A stretch of 64,000 nt of DNA, taken from NCBI GenBank assembly GCA_903632075.3, contig CAHIKZ030000837.1, forward strand, positions 168,501-232,500. Reading direction: 5' to 3'. The DNA is from Acanthosepion pharaonis (taxonomy: Eukaryota; Mollusca; Cephalopoda; Sepiida; Sepiidae). Below the pieces are notes generated by a model. That model made no database searches. It saw only the letters and a program-made list of their open reading frames with translations, and was not told where the DNA came from. A program made the position numbers and the translations under genes. Positions 11,091 to 23,639 of this stretch are shown here, one piece after another (within the stretch, counting starts at the first letter, position 1; each line of letters begins with the position of its first letter).

Positions 11091-12430
11091 AGAATCGTTG
11101 TTTTCTTCACTAAACTCATTCTTATTTTTCTTTTTCTTGCGTCACCATTTCTTTTCGTACTTTTTCTTTCTTTCTTGCGATGTCGCTTTTCCACTCACAC
11201 ATTTCTCTCTTTTCTCTCTTTTTCATTGCTCTTTTTCGCTTCCTTATTTCTTATACCTCTTTTTATTTCTCTCTTCGTCTAGGCTATTCCTCTGTCTTTT
11301 ATTTATCTCTTGAATTTTCCTATTATTTTGTTTTTTGTCTCTTCTATATACTCATTACCTTCTTTTCTCCATTTTATATTTCTGTATTTTCTCACTTTTA
11401 CCTGTCCTTCTATTCCACTTTCTCATTTCTCATTCCTCTTTTTTAATTTATCAGTGCTACTTTTTCATTCCTCCGTTCTTTATTTCTCTCTTCCTCTTTT
11501 CTATTCCTTTGTTATTTTTTTTTCTCTCCTATATTTTCTCATTTCTCTCTTTTCTCCATTTTATAATTTTGTCTTTTCTCACCCTTTCATTTCTAACTTT
11601 TCCTCTTTCTCATTTTTTTTTTGTTTTTATTATTTCTTTCTTCTATTTTCTCATTTCTCTCTTTTCTCTCTTTTATATTTCTGTATTTTATCACTTTTTC
11701 ATTTCTCGTATATTTTTTTTATTTCTCTCTTCCAATTTGTCGTTCCTCTTTTTTTTATTCCTCTTCTCATTTCTCTCTTTTCTCACTTTTTCATTTCTCG
11801 GTTTTCCACTTTCACATTCACATTCCTCTTTTTTATTTCTCTCTTCCACATTGTGATTCTTGTTTTATTTTTCGCTTTCACCTTGTCATTCCTTCGTTTT
11901 TTTTGTTGTTTTTTTTTATTTCTCTGTTCCTTTTTCTTATTTCTCTCCATTTTATATTTCTATCTTTTCAAACTTTTTTCATTTCTCACTTTGCCACTCT
12001 TTTATTCTCATTGTTTCTTATTTCTCTCTACTTCTCTCTCATTTCTCTCTTTTCTCCGTGTTGTATTTCTGTCTTTTCTCCCTTTTTCGTTTCTTTGTTT
12101 TTTTTTTATTTCTCTCTTCCAATTTCTCATTTCTCTCTTCCACTTTCTCATTTCCATGGTGTTATTTCTTTCTTCCACATTCCGATCTCTTTGTTTTTCA
12201 TTGCTTTCTACCACTTTCTGATTTCTCTCTTTTTTCCTCCATTTTTTTAAATATTTTTCTCTTCTCCCCATTCTTATCTCTCCCCTTTCCACGTTCTCTC
12301 TTTTTATTTTCCATGTATTTGTAATTTTGCAACGTTTTCTAGTTTTTCTCTTAGTCCCGGTTCTATTTTTTTTCACAACCTATCTGTTCCATTTTCTCTT
12401 TCTTCCTAACTCTCTTTATTCTCATCTGTC
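11090..12430. repeat. degenerate pyrimidine-rich (TTTCTC...) array
   Basis: About 1.3 kb of nearly pure pyrimidine on the plus strand. It is built from variants of TTTCTCTCTTTTCTC and CATTTTATATTTCTGT repeated at irregular spacing, an old minisatellite or low-complexity field. Long F/S/L-rich frames are a by-product. The strand asymmetry extends over the whole block. Confidence 0.9.
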
Positions 12431-13270
12431 ATACATGCCCTACTCTCTGTTTAAATAACTGTGTGCATTATTTGGTGATGTTATTCTGAAATATATTTCC
12501 GTTTTTCGGCACGTTTTGTATAAGAAATCTTGTAACACAATTCTTTTTTTTTTCTTAAATCGCACTATTTACTTGAATGGAATTATATTACTTTCAATAG
12601 CATAAAATATCAAGTACATGTGTTTTAATCGCCCGTAAAATATCTATTAAGATTTTCTACTTCGCAGCTAATAAATATTTGGGAATTTCGCTCACGATAC
12701 AAGTAACTGTGAATGGTTAAGAGAAACATTATTTTCTTTTTATATTTAATATCTTAAATTATAACAAAATCATCAAATATTTTTAAATACCATTTCCTTT
12801 CAAGACAAGCGATGATGTCTCTTAAAAGATTCCATATTAAACCATATACTACGAAGATTTTTATCAAGATATTTTTCTAATAAGTTCATAGACACTAACG
12901 ATCGGGAGTCTTAGATCTTGATAGAGGAATATTGTTAAATGATTTATGATGAATGATGTGTAAAGGAAGATGTGGGATAGGTAATATTTGATGTTGCAAA
13001 ATGGGTCTTGAATGCATAAGAACAATATATGTCCGATCAATTTATTAATAAATTTTATTCTATAAATTCTGTGCCTCGTCTGAACGTAGGCGGACATAGA
13101 TTCTGTTTCTTTATTATCTACGAATTTCTTTTAATACTTGGGGAAGATAATTGAATGTTTTCCTGTTACCTTATCGTTAGTTTATAAATCAGAATTAAAC
13201 TTATTTAAACAAGCAACTACCCAAGTATAGAGATATCCATTAATCATAGAGTTGTGGTGTGCTCTCTGTA
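12431..13270. other. unassigned AT-rich stretch
   Basis: I see no supported gene, RNA or repeat boundary here. Confidence 0.5.
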
Positions 13271-13278
13271 AGAGTCTA

Positions 13279-13805
13279 TGTTAGACTCTTCCGACTACTA
13301 TAAGTTTAATAGGAGAGAAGGAACGGTGGAAAGTCGACCAGATTGCTCAACTGTCGATCTCTTTGCCTTGAACAGAGAGGAACACGAAAGAGGCTTTGCT
13401 GAAGGGCAAAGTTTCGTCAGGGGAGGTAGACAGGCTCTGAACCCGTCTATTCGGGTTCTAAGGGAAAATATTTTGGCCGAGCCTACGGGCTCGAAGAACC
13501 CACGGTAAACTCTGCCTTGTGCCACTTACATCCCTCGTAGGTGGGGGGGCTGTTAAATATAACAGTCTAACAGATCTGTTCGGACTGTTCTGTCGAACTC
13601 TCTGTCTTTGGCAGAGATGAACCCGGACGAGGCTTTGCCGAAGGCCAAAGTTTCGTCAGCGGAGGTTGATAGGCCCTGTACCCGTTTGTGCGGGTTCTAA
13701 GGAAATATTTTTGGCCGATCCTACGAGCTCGGAAAACCCACGATAATCTCTGCCTTGTGCCACATACATACCTTGTGGGGGGACTGTTAAATATTAACAG
13801 TCGAA
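13279..13805 (+). repeat. tandem cassettes with G-rich tract followed by TGTTA (LTR-retroelement 3'-end-like)
   Basis: Cassette 1 (13279-13550) and cassette 2 (13551-13784) share GAGGCTTTGC, AAAGTTTCGTCAG, CGGGTTCTAAGG and CTCTGCCTTGTGCCAC. Each ends in a G-run (GTGGGGGGGC or GTGGGGGGAC) immediately followed by TGTTAAATAT. A related piece at about 36300-36480 ends GTGGGGCAGTTGTTAGAT. A purine tract abutting TGTTA is what one expects at a polypurine tract/3' LTR junction. No matching second LTR or integrase was found, so the class stays open. The cassettes are more GC-rich than their surroundings. Confidence 0.5.
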
Positions 13806-15009
13806 TAGATTGTGCGCTGGTTATTACGATACACACTCACTAATCGTGTCATACTCTTCCAGTATACTTGCTGTTTAATATACGATATGTCTGCAAACCT
13901 GTTCTTTTTTATTACTTAACCATTTACTTGGTCACGACACATAGATAGTACGAGAAAATATTCATTATTGCATTTCCTATGAACCTTTGTGTAAAAGTGC
14001 ACACTTGAGACTTGGCTGCTTCTATTTCATAATACGCCCCTTTTTTTCCAAAATTCCAAAATTTGAAAATTTCATATATTTTTAAAAGTCCTATAGAGAC
14101 TATCAATGAAATTAAATAAATACTTCTTTAGATATTCGTGTCAATTTTACAAGAACTTCATGTCGCTAACCAGTATTTCTGTAATCATTTCCCTTCAAGA
14201 AAGTCAATAAGAAGCCACTAGTTTGCAAAGTATTACTGAGAGTAACGAAAATAGATAGGACTATTAACGAAAGCAATAGCAACAGGCAGAAAATGACGAT
14301 TCACATTGTAATTATATTTTTTGAATATCGTCGATATGAGAAAAGCCGGAAACGATTAGTACGAGCGAGAAGTCCAAGAGAGAACACATTTTTAACATAG
14401 AATTGTAGTTACGGCAAGCAATTTCAACAATTATATTATGATACCTAGCTGCATATCAAGCACTAAAGGTACGGATGTAAAATCGATGAGCAAATGCGAT
14501 AAGCTCACCAGAAAAATTTATAAGAGAAACCAGGGGAATACAGTATCAAGCCGTATCTGGAAGAACATTAAATTTATTAAAATTCCTTGTGTGCTCAAGC
14601 CGATAGACGTAATACGCACTGTCGGAAATATAAATGGGACGTCTACTTCAACAAGGGTATCCGCAAAAATACTGTTTAATGTAAAAAGACAATATATTTT
14701 GTACAATATAAAACTTTGTTGAAATAACTATTCAGTTAAACAATTTGCAAAGACAAACGTGAAAGAGTTGCAAGATTTAAAATAAGTTCACACGTTCGCT
14801 TAAATTTTTGTTAAATTTCCAAGGTTTTCAATTGCTTCTATCATTATCAACGGAGAAATCATGAGACCAGAAGAAATAAGATATTTAGAGCTTCATGGCC
14901 GACTTACAGGAATCAGCCTGCTAACTAGAAAAATATACTAAAACATGTGATATTTTGTTTTTATATTTAATACAAATTGTTTGAATGATTATTTGCTCCT
15001 AGGTGCACC

Positions 15010-15012
<3 letters not shown>
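13806..15012. other. unassigned stretch
   Basis: A 94-codon plus-strand open frame at 14438-14722 lacks recognisable motifs. No repeats or RNA genes are visible. Confidence 0.45.

Positions 15013-15072
<60 letters not shown>
15013..15072. repeat. (TA)n microsatellite
   Basis: An uninterrupted TA run forming the left border of the palindromic-family fragment at 15073-15224. Confidence 0.95.
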
Positions 15073-15075
<3 letters not shown>

Positions 15076-15222
15076 GTATATCATATAATTTTTAAAAACA
15101 AGGATCATAACATTCATCGAGTTATTTAGAAATTAATGCACCTTTAAAATTTTGTTAGAGAAGCGATTTCGCCATTTTATATCATTAACTTTACTAATCT
15201 ACTTTTTATGAATGATTCATTG

Positions 15223-15224
<2 letters not shown>
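15073..15224. repeat. member of the TA-bordered palindromic repeat family
   Basis: GCACCTTTAAAATTTTG, CGATTTCGCCATTT and ATCATTAACTTTACTAATC then TATGAATGATTCAT match the right arm of the foldback at 32645-32893, though its GCACCTTTAA lies outside the arm. This copy is likewise enclosed by (TA)n on both sides. Confidence 0.6.
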
Positions 15225-15264
<40 letters not shown>

Positions 15265-15367
15265 GATAATAGACAGATAGATAGATAGATAGATAGATAC
15301 ATATATATATATATAGAGAGAGAGATAGATACATATATATCTATATCTATCTATCTATCTATCTATC

Positions 15368-15408
<41 letters not shown>

Positions 15409-15447
15409 ATATAAATATATATACTTTGTGTGTGTGTGTGTGTGTAA
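15225..15447. repeat. compound microsatellite (TA)n-(TAGA)n-(TATC)n-(TA)n-(TG)n
   Basis: Starts with a TA run at 15225-15256, then GATA/TAGA units, GAGA, CTAT units, a second TA run and a TG run at 15429-15446. The TAGA and CTAT blocks are reverse complements of each other, so the region could form a long imperfect hairpin. Confidence 0.9.
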
Positions 15448-15575
15448 ACGTTATTTTATTGCAAAATTAAATCGATATTTCAGATTTAGTGGGATATATT
15501 TTCTTATTTAAACGACAAATTTACTGGATACACGTATTTGAGTAGACGTTCTGTTTATTTATTAAGCAATATATA

Positions 15576-16197
15576 CAGGGTGTATCAAAAATACTTTCAC
15601 AAATTTTGGAGGTGGGTTCCTGAGATCACAAAATGGTAAAATGTCCATATAAACATATGTTCAAAATGCCATATATAAAGCTTTCTTCATAGTCCAACGT
15701 AAGAGTGGATCTTGGTTTTCATCGATCCATAGTTTGTGGTGTCACGGGTCCTGTCTCAGCTACGCGGCGATAAAGAATAGCAAAGTTCGATGACTCAGCT
15801 GCCTTTCGTCGGGAAATGCAATCAGATACAACCGTACAACCTCGCGTTCATTACCTATTTGCGCGCCCGTATGTAAAATAATCATATCTCCCTGTTCACG
15901 ATATGAATCTTTTGCCATTGCTTAAGGGAACACTTTTCAGATAACTCTACACTACACACGTTAAACGGTGAAGAGAGTCTAGCCACTAATGTACACGAAT
16001 GACAGCACAGGCAACACAGCGCCATCTACCATAAACCTTCTTTATAGTTAACTAAAAAAAAAAAAAAAAAAAACAAAACAAAAACAAACAAAAAAAACGA
16101 AGGATTTGCGTACATATGTTTATATAAACGTTTGTCTTTGTTTTGGTGTGAGAAATCCACCCTAAAATTTATAAAAAAATATTTTTGATACACCCTG
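15576..16197. mobile_element. 622-bp TIR element with TA target duplication (Tc1/mariner-type, non-autonomous)
   Basis: The left end CAGGGTGTATCAAAAATA (15576-15593) is the exact reverse complement of the right end TATTTTTGATACACCCTG (16180-16197), and both ends are flanked by TA. Inverted similarity continues inward: AAATTTTGGAGGTGGG opposes CCACCCTAAAATTT, and ATATAAACATATG opposes CATATGTTTATAT, giving terminal repeats of roughly 90 bp. The interior has no ORF and includes an A-rich run near 16055-16097. TA duplication and a CAGGGTGTA terminus fit Tc1/mariner-like MITEs. The Tc1 relic at 43.9-44.8 kb also ends near CAGGGTGTAC. Confidence 0.85.
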
Positions 16198-19127
16198 TAT
16201 AATTTCGTCTATCGGCCTGAATATTCGGAAAAATCTTATTAAAGAAAAAAAAGGACTCCCTGAAAGGATCTGTCTCTGCCCCCTACTTGACAGTGGGAGC
16301 TGCCGTTAGATCCGGCACTCTCTAATCGAAAATAGAGCCTTTCAGTGAAACATCTCTCGTCATTGACCCCTTGAAATTTTTCCTATATTCTCATTTTTGC
16401 ATCCAAACGTAAAGAAAGTAATTTTCTAAAGATATAATGGATTTTTTATATTAATCTGATTATTTTTCGCGTAATCTTACTAAAAAATGTTGCGTTCTCC
16501 GGCAGGGCGGTAGGCGAAAATAAATAAATAAATGTAGCGTTTACTTTAATATGAGTAATCACTAAAATAATGTTTCAACTGATGAATATATTTCGGATTA
16601 ATAAAAAAAATCTAGTAATTCTTCAGAAAAAAATGTACATGAAACTGTTTCATAAATGTCCTTATTTGAATGATACAAGTTTATTTGTAAAGGCTTATTT
16701 GTAATGGCTTTTTATTGTAGTTTACCCTGAAAATACCAGGCCCTTCCCAAAAGGTCTAACTATTGATAAGGGTAAAGAAAGAAAGAAAAAAAAATGACCC
16801 GAAGGTTGAACAAAAAAAAATAAAACAATTGTCGGTTGAATTGTTTGGAAAGAGTTTAAACATGTTTTAAAATTATGTTTTCTGTTAAAATTTTATTTAT
16901 ACTGGCGAAAATAAGTTTTTTTAACCAGTGTATATATAAGTAGCGACGTACGACATTTTATATATATGTATATATGTATGTGTACTTGTGTGTGTGACTG
17001 CCTGTGTGTATTTACTATCGAATAAATACTACCAAAATCTATTTGTTCAGGCTTTGACGGGAATAAAATATAACATAAAATATACACTCCTCAGAATATA
17101 CTCTGATTACAATGTAAGAATATAAAACAATTATGAATACAATATTTCATCATAGTAAAAAGATTCATGAATTATTTGTATAATTATAATAGAAAGAATA
17201 ATAACTTTTCCTTTGTTTCCATTCATCGTAAAATATAAAATCAGACATCGAAGGTATTTAATATTGTCTCTAATCTTAAGTCTGTAACTGACCTCGGACA
17301 AGCAGACATCGTTAAATGCAAAATTAAATGTAAATTAAACTTAGTCACTGCAATGTGCCATTATTTAATTAAAATGCATATTAATATGTATCTTTTCTTG
17401 GTGATTGTAATGACAGCTATAAACGGAAGTAAACAATTATTAAATTATTTTTCGCCCTCTACAATTCTAATGCAAATTATATTCTTTGCGGGAAATAACA
17501 ATTTTCATTATTATTCTAATTCAGAATAGTGCAAATTTGTTTCAATTGCTTTGAAATGCTAATAGTCATACCATGAAAATTTACAGACAAATTAAAACTA
17601 GCCACAGCTTATGAAAACAATTGAAAAAGTCAAGATTATTGGGACCTTGCAGCCGATCTCTTACTCTGCTCTTACAGCTCAATAAAAAAAAATGGCTTGT
17701 AACTTTCAGTACCTAAAAAAAAAACGAAAAAAAAAAGATCGTATCGTTTAATCACAGCTGGATAAAAACTCGTGATCTCTTTAGCCAAAATGGACGGTTG
17801 CACTTTCAATGAGTTTTTAACATCGGTTAGGTCTTAATTTCACTCCTGACCTCAGGTGAATCCCATTCTTAAAATACATTGCAAAAGATGGTTTAAAAAT
17901 TATCAGGTCATTCTGCCGCTCAATTATAGACCGAATTCCTTTATCTTTAGAAAAGACAGATAAATAAGAGTCTATTGCAGATTTATCTAATATGGGGCTT
18001 CTTAATCCTCACTTACCCGACATATTGCTATCCAGTCAAATTTGAACTTCAAAAATTTATATGTAGCATCAATCTTTTTTCTTAATTATTGTTCTTTTAT
18101 TGTTTTCCCTCATTAATAATGTTTGATTTTTTTTTCATATTCTCACACTCAATAACCTCTTGCGTGTTAGTGTCTTTATTGCCTTGGTAGGAGTGAAATA
18201 ATTCTTTTTTTTTTTTTTTGTTCACCCAATTCAGACCTTTGCAGTAAGGACACGCTTTGCTATTTCCGGTGTCAATTCAAACTCATTTTCTCCGAATTAC
18301 AATTGTAAGGATGGGTGACTTTTTACTATCATTTTTTTTTCATAATACTATGTGGAAAATTCTCCGCGTGGATGCCTCCTAGAAATGTACAATCTAAACC
18401 TGTTTATATCAAGAATCAGCCGTTATATATCTTCCTTATTTTCCCAGTCTTCCCTTTCTACATTCATATCACTCACCTCGTACAGCAACCCTCTCTCTCC
18501 AGCCTTGTATGACCATCGGATAGACAATGTTTTAAATCACTAAAAGTAAAAGAGCTGCAGTAGCTTCAAAACAATATTCATTAATTTTTCTGCACTTATA
18601 AAATTATTAAGTGTATATTTTAATATTGGAGACCATGTGTTTAAAAAAAAAGCTTAGCGGGCATACCCGGCGTTGTTCGAAAGAAATAACTTCATCTTAT
18701 TTATAAGTGCTATGCTGAAATTCAATAAGATGCTGATTCACTGCCTTGATAATCAATCTGATGGCATTGCAAAGATTCAGGGGTCTAGGTTTCTAAAATA
18801 TATGACTGTATGTCACCCTTTTCCGAATGAGATTGTGAATAATCAAGCCAGATGGTTTGAGGGAATTATATACTAATCTTTTTATTAAACAAAATAATTA
18901 TAGGATAAACATTCCTCTATTTATTAAAGTAAATATATTGTCAATGTATCTTATGAAATTAACACCAGTAATTATTTTTCTTTAAATAAGAAAATAATTA
19001 CTTCATTTAAAGTAATTTATTTAGTTTCATATTGCTTTTGAAAAAGTATTTTAACCATAATTTGTTTTTTGTCAGTAAAGGAAAATGTAAGAGAGATAGA
19101 TTTCATGAAAAAAAAGTATTGTTAATT

Positions 19128-19130
<3 letters not shown>
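16198..19130. other. unassigned AT-rich region
   Basis: There is a GC-richer patch at 16240-16370, TG/TA alternation near 16930-17010, A-rich runs around 17690-17740 and a weak CCCGGCGTTG match at 18667. That match recalls the start of the repeat at 22771 but is too short to call. No gene is supported. Confidence 0.45.

Positions 19131-19213
<83 letters not shown>
19131..19213. repeat. (TA)n microsatellite
   Basis: A run of about 83 bp followed by a short CATA tail. Confidence 0.95.
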
Positions 19214-19217
<4 letters not shown>

Positions 19218-21369
19218 CATACATACATATATATACTTTTTGAAAGCGTAATGTTTTTAGAAAATTTAAATTTAGTAAAATTTTTATTAATAATGAAAAT
19301 AATTCAATATGACATAAATAATTTTTAGAAAATTAAATTAAATAGTTTAGTACTTTTTTTTAATAATCCCCACTTCATCCTGTTTAAAATGATTGTGTCT
19401 ATTTAGAATAATTTGTTTATTTTTGCATTTATTTTAAAATTTAATGTTTAAAAAATATTAATTTCAATAAAATGGTAAAATTTCTTAAAAATTTCCCGAT
19501 TAAAAATATCGAAAAATATGACTTATATGTTCGTGGAATATCCGATTGTATTAAATGTACAGAAAATTCCTCCCAAAAATATCTATGCGAATTTATTCTG
19601 TTGTGTTTTTGCAACTTTGTCTGAAATTATTGAACAAATATTTTTTCGAATATTTGAACAAATAAATATTAAACTTTTTCCAAATAATTGTATTTAATGT
19701 ACTTTTAAATTTACTTTGTTGCTTCAATATTCATTTTTTTTATTACGTTATATTTTCTATAGGTATGGAATAGAAATTTTAAAAAATTACATATAGCGTT
19801 TCGACATTATCACCAGAATTAAAAGTAAATGTCCAAACGGGAATACTAATTCGTCCCGTTCGTTTTTACTTTTTAATTCTAAGAATTTTGAAACGTTTAC
19901 ATGGCTAAAAATGCATTAAGTATTTTTTTTATTTAAAATACCGTTGCAAATACAAAGCATACGATATTTTTAACCAAAGGGTAGTTTGGGTGAACTGAGT
20001 ATGAATAGAGATATATATTTGTCGTTAGTTATTGTAATTTTATTCGTTCTATAAATGACAATTTACCTCTTATCCCTGGGACAGATAAAAAGATATCTGT
20101 CACGTAGCTCGTTTCTGTACGTGCAGACGGTCTGTCACATAAAATTGCATGCAAACCATATTCTACCTTCAACCGTGGCGCGAGGCATGATGCACACTGG
20201 TCCAAGACAAAATGTCCGAAAATGTGAAAGTCAGACAACAGAATGTCTGACTGGTATCGAAATATGTGAAACCGGATGGAAATATGAAGAAAATTTCAAA
20301 AGGAGCGATTACAGAATCCTTACGAAACTGAAAAGAAATATAGCGAACATAATGTTGTATGCACTGACATAAAGTACCAGTGAAAAAAAATGAATAAATC
20401 TCAGCCTACGTCACAATAAATTTGGTTTTATAGATATAAAAATATGTATGACTGATGAGAGGATGCATTGGCTGTATCATCAGTGGTAGTACATTTGATG
20501 GAATTGGAAGCGAAACTATACTGGTCTACGGCTTACATCCAACTCTCACGACTACAACATGGCATTGACTACCGGTTAAAGTGTGTGAACGAAGTCAGAA
20601 AGGTTTTTTGTGAAGGGAAACGCTTCCCAACTACTCACCTGTGCCATGCGTCCACCGGCCAATCTCTAGCCTAAGTGTAGGAGCTTTGCTTATGCTAGAG
20701 GAACGCCTGAGAGGAAGAACGGTGTAACGTAAACATCCACGACGCAAAAGGAACCGACAAGCCATTGCTCTATGTTGCCTTGAATGTGAACATGAAACAC
20801 GATTACATCAAAAATGTGGGGAGGGGGTGACTGCAGCAACGCAAAATGCGATAACTGAATAAATGAATGAATGATATTTTTTGCAAAATAGATTTGGATC
20901 AAATAATGAACGTAAGATAATAGATCAATTGCTATATAGTAATTTCGAAGTAGTCAGACAAAATGTGCTTTGAATATAAATCTAATCCCATATGAATTCG
21001 GAAACGTTTGACAGGAAACATCAACACCAGAAATATTGTTTAAAAATGGTTTTGAAAAGCAATTTTCATTTTTAAGCAAATGCTCAATGAGGGACCGATG
21101 ACAACAGAGTCTGACACAAACTAACGGTAGAACTAAAAACAATTTTAAAAAGGGGTCATATAAATGCAGTGTATTTTGGTTGACGGTCTATAAAGATTTT
21201 TTTTTTTACTTTAGATAATACAGAATTCTGACGTTTTGATTAAATGGATGAACGGCCAAGTAACAGAAAATCAAAGTGGGACCGCAAAGGAAGAAGCATT
21301 TCTTATAACCAGGATATAAAGCTAAAACATTCCACGTTCGAAATTAATGACATGACGAATACAACTCGC
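19214..21369. other. unassigned region
   Basis: The first 800 bp is extremely AT-rich. From 20090 to 20700 the sequence is more GC-rich, with open stretches (plus 20055-20372 and 20468-20674) that I cannot assign. No motifs, terminal repeats or tRNA boxes were found. Confidence 0.4.
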
Positions 21370-21790
21370 TACATTGGAGGTATGATTGCTGAACAATCTT
21401 CTCACCGATGAAGAAGAGTCTTGAATCAACAGAAATGTGGTTCTACAGAAGCTGCACAGAATTCCATGAGCCAAACATATGAGCAACTACGAGGTTTTAT
21501 AAAAAAAGGAAACGAAAATGACAATTATTCGTAACACCAGAAAGAGAGAGTTGAAATTTCTAGTATACAAAATGAGGAAAGCGGGCTTAGAAAACTTGAC
21601 ACTAACAGGACATATTAAAGAGACGAGGGACATGATAAAACGAAGATGTATAAATGGTTAGCAGAAAAAGGAGTAAGAGGGATAGAAAAAAGATTTTATA
21701 AAACACGGTTTAGTTGAGATAACTAAATGACAAAAAATTATTAAGAGCTACAAAGGATAGAAAATTGTAGAGAGCCATGGTCATCAAAGT
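21370..21790 (+). pseudogene. RTE-type LINE C-terminal relic
   Basis: Broken plus-strand frames give STEMWFYRSC, KMRKAGLENLTLTGHIKETR and a basic tail. They correspond to the RTE C-terminal region, where conserved copies read RKRQL.., LENL..L.G.I.GKR. Several frameshifts are present. It lies near similarly decayed plus-strand copies at 35870 and 51100. Confidence 0.65.
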
Positions 21791-22194
21791 CCATAAGAAG
21801 ATAGAAGATTATTATATAAGATTATTGTGTAGGATCAGCAGATGTACCACGTCATAATATACAAAAACTTATTTCGATGAATACACAAATTATTGAAATG
21901 CATTTGTTCATTCTATGTAGGCATTAACTTTAAATCACAATTCTTTTTATGTATTGATTAAGAAATAAACTTTACCCACTTATTTGAGATATGTCTCTTG
22001 GACTGAAGTGGTACATAGAGTAAACAATAAATTTGTTATCGTAAATACGTATATGCCTACTTTCCAGAAAGAAATATGTATTAGGATAGGGTGGATGGTG
22101 ATGATTATCTTATGACAATGTCCATTGCCAACATAGATATACCTGACCTTGGGCAATGATTGAAAGAAAATTCACAGTGAGTTAAAATTAGCTA

Positions 22195-22349
22195 CAGTGT
22201 AACCCGGATATAAGAGAGATTTTCTCTGGTCCCAAATTAGAGCCTGTGTTGATGTATATAAAATAGACCAAACCCGGATATAAGAGAAACCCGGATAAAA
22301 GAGACGTCTTCTCCGGTCCCGACAACTCTCTTACATCCGGGTTACACTG
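22195..22349. mobile_element. 155-bp MITE with TIRs and TA duplication (pogo/Tigger-like)
   Basis: The left end CAGTGTAACCCGGATATAAG and the reverse complement of the right end CAGTGTAACCCGGATGTAAG differ by one base over 20, and TA flanks both sides. Inverted similarity extends to about 35 bp (GAGA..GGGACC). A partial extra copy of CCCGGATA-AAGAGA lies inside at 22276-22303. Too short to code. TA duplication with a CAGTG terminus suggests the pogo/Tigger branch; that subfamily call is inference. Confidence 0.8.
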
Positions 22350-22770
22350 TACCACCAAAATTGTTTAAAAAAGTGTTTACCATGATGAAAAAATCCCTAA
22401 ACTTGATAAAAACCAAGTTTTTCTTTTCTTTCTTTTTTATTAACGTAATCATTATGTTATTAGCAAGAGGACAGTGAAAATTATTGTTTTCATTATTTTA
22501 TTGAATTTGAACCCTTTCTAGCACGTTCGAAATGTCGGTTAAAATATTTGTCTAGAGTCAGAGGGTGGGTCAAACGTTAGCATTTTGAAAATTTTATTTA
22601 AAATTATAAATTATAAATGAATATATATTAAAAGCCATTTTATATAAAAAGAAAAACATTAGTAAAGATAAATAAAAAAAAGCTTAATCAGCTAATTTTT
22701 AAATATTAGGCGCTCTTTTGAAATCTACAACTAGCGTTCATTTAACGTCTTTTTTTTTATTTATAGTTAA
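22350..22770. other. unassigned AT-rich spacer
   Basis: No features seen apart from short T and A runs. Confidence 0.5.
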
Positions 22771-23543
22771 ACTAGCTGCATGGCCCGGCATTGCCCGTGC
22801 TTGGTTCAAATATCGTACGACTCATACAGCAATCGCTATCACTAGACTTAAAATATTTTTGCCCTTCCTTACCTTTAAAGGAGTGCCCTTTGCCGTGCTG
22901 ATGTTGCTACATGCCTTACTTCTTGCCTATCTCACACTGCGAATTTTCTCTAAGCTCTATACTAAACATTAAATCTGTTATGTAAAAAGAACTGAACAAA
23001 ATGAACACAAAATGATCAGCTTCAAAAAAGGACTCGTAACTGGAAAAACCGAATGAAAAAACAATGTTAACAACATATATTTTTTCACACCCAACCCAGT
23101 TCTGCGGAATCAGAATCAACGTTGAGTTTAAGCAAGTGAATGAGCCAATTGGAGTAAAGTGCCTTACAAATTTAAATTTTTACCAATTGTGACGAATGCA
23201 GCTATCGATTTTTTTGCATGCTAGTATGCTAGTTAACATTCATGTCAGTCAGCTGTTTAGCTCTCACGCTGGCCAATAGAATCTTCCTGCCTATATTCGT
23301 GGCAGCCAGCTGTTGGCTGTCACGCTTGCCAGTACAAAATGGCCGCAAACTACATGAAAACTGCCGTAGAAGCATGAAAAAATCGATTATTTCCACTATT
23401 GATGGGAGTTGGGAAATGCAAAGTCGGTCTTGGCCTTCCCGCTAACTTAGAGCATGTGCATGTAAATTCTGGTGTAAATCCGTCGAAAATTGCGGCCGTG
23501 CATTCGTTACACACACACATCATGCCTTTTATAGATAGAGATC
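22771..23543 (+). mobile_element. dispersed repeat, GGCCCGGC(A/G)TTGCCCG family, long copy
   Basis: Begins ACTAGCTGCATGGCCCGGCA and ends TTTTATAGATAGAGATCTT. A second copy at 60060-60746 is collinear over the length but lacks about 110 bp of the middle and differs by scattered substitutions. Shared marks include GCCCTTCCTT, TGACGAATGC, AATGGCCGCAAACTACATG and TCCGTCGAAAATTG. There is no coding potential. The abrupt start and a 3' end in TATAGATAGAGAT fit a non-LTR retrotransposon derivative, but the class is not proven. Confidence 0.8.
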
Positions 23544-23639
23544 TTGGGGAATCGTTCGCTCTAATTCACAAAAAAAGTTAGAGTTATTCTTCAGTCAGAA
23601 AATGAGGGTCTTTTCTCAGTCCTGTAACCTCTCACAGAC

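Noticed and set aside
11098..12324. Frames up to 303 codons rich in F, L, S
   Set aside because: By-products of the pyrimidine-rich array; overlapping frames are equally open and have no domain.
20055..20372. 105-codon plus-strand frame as a gene
   Set aside because: No recognisable motif and an opposite-strand frame overlaps; insufficient support.
22718..22972. 84-codon frame beginning before the repeat at 22771
   Set aside because: It lies in the dispersed non-coding repeat and is not conserved as a frame in the copy at 60060.
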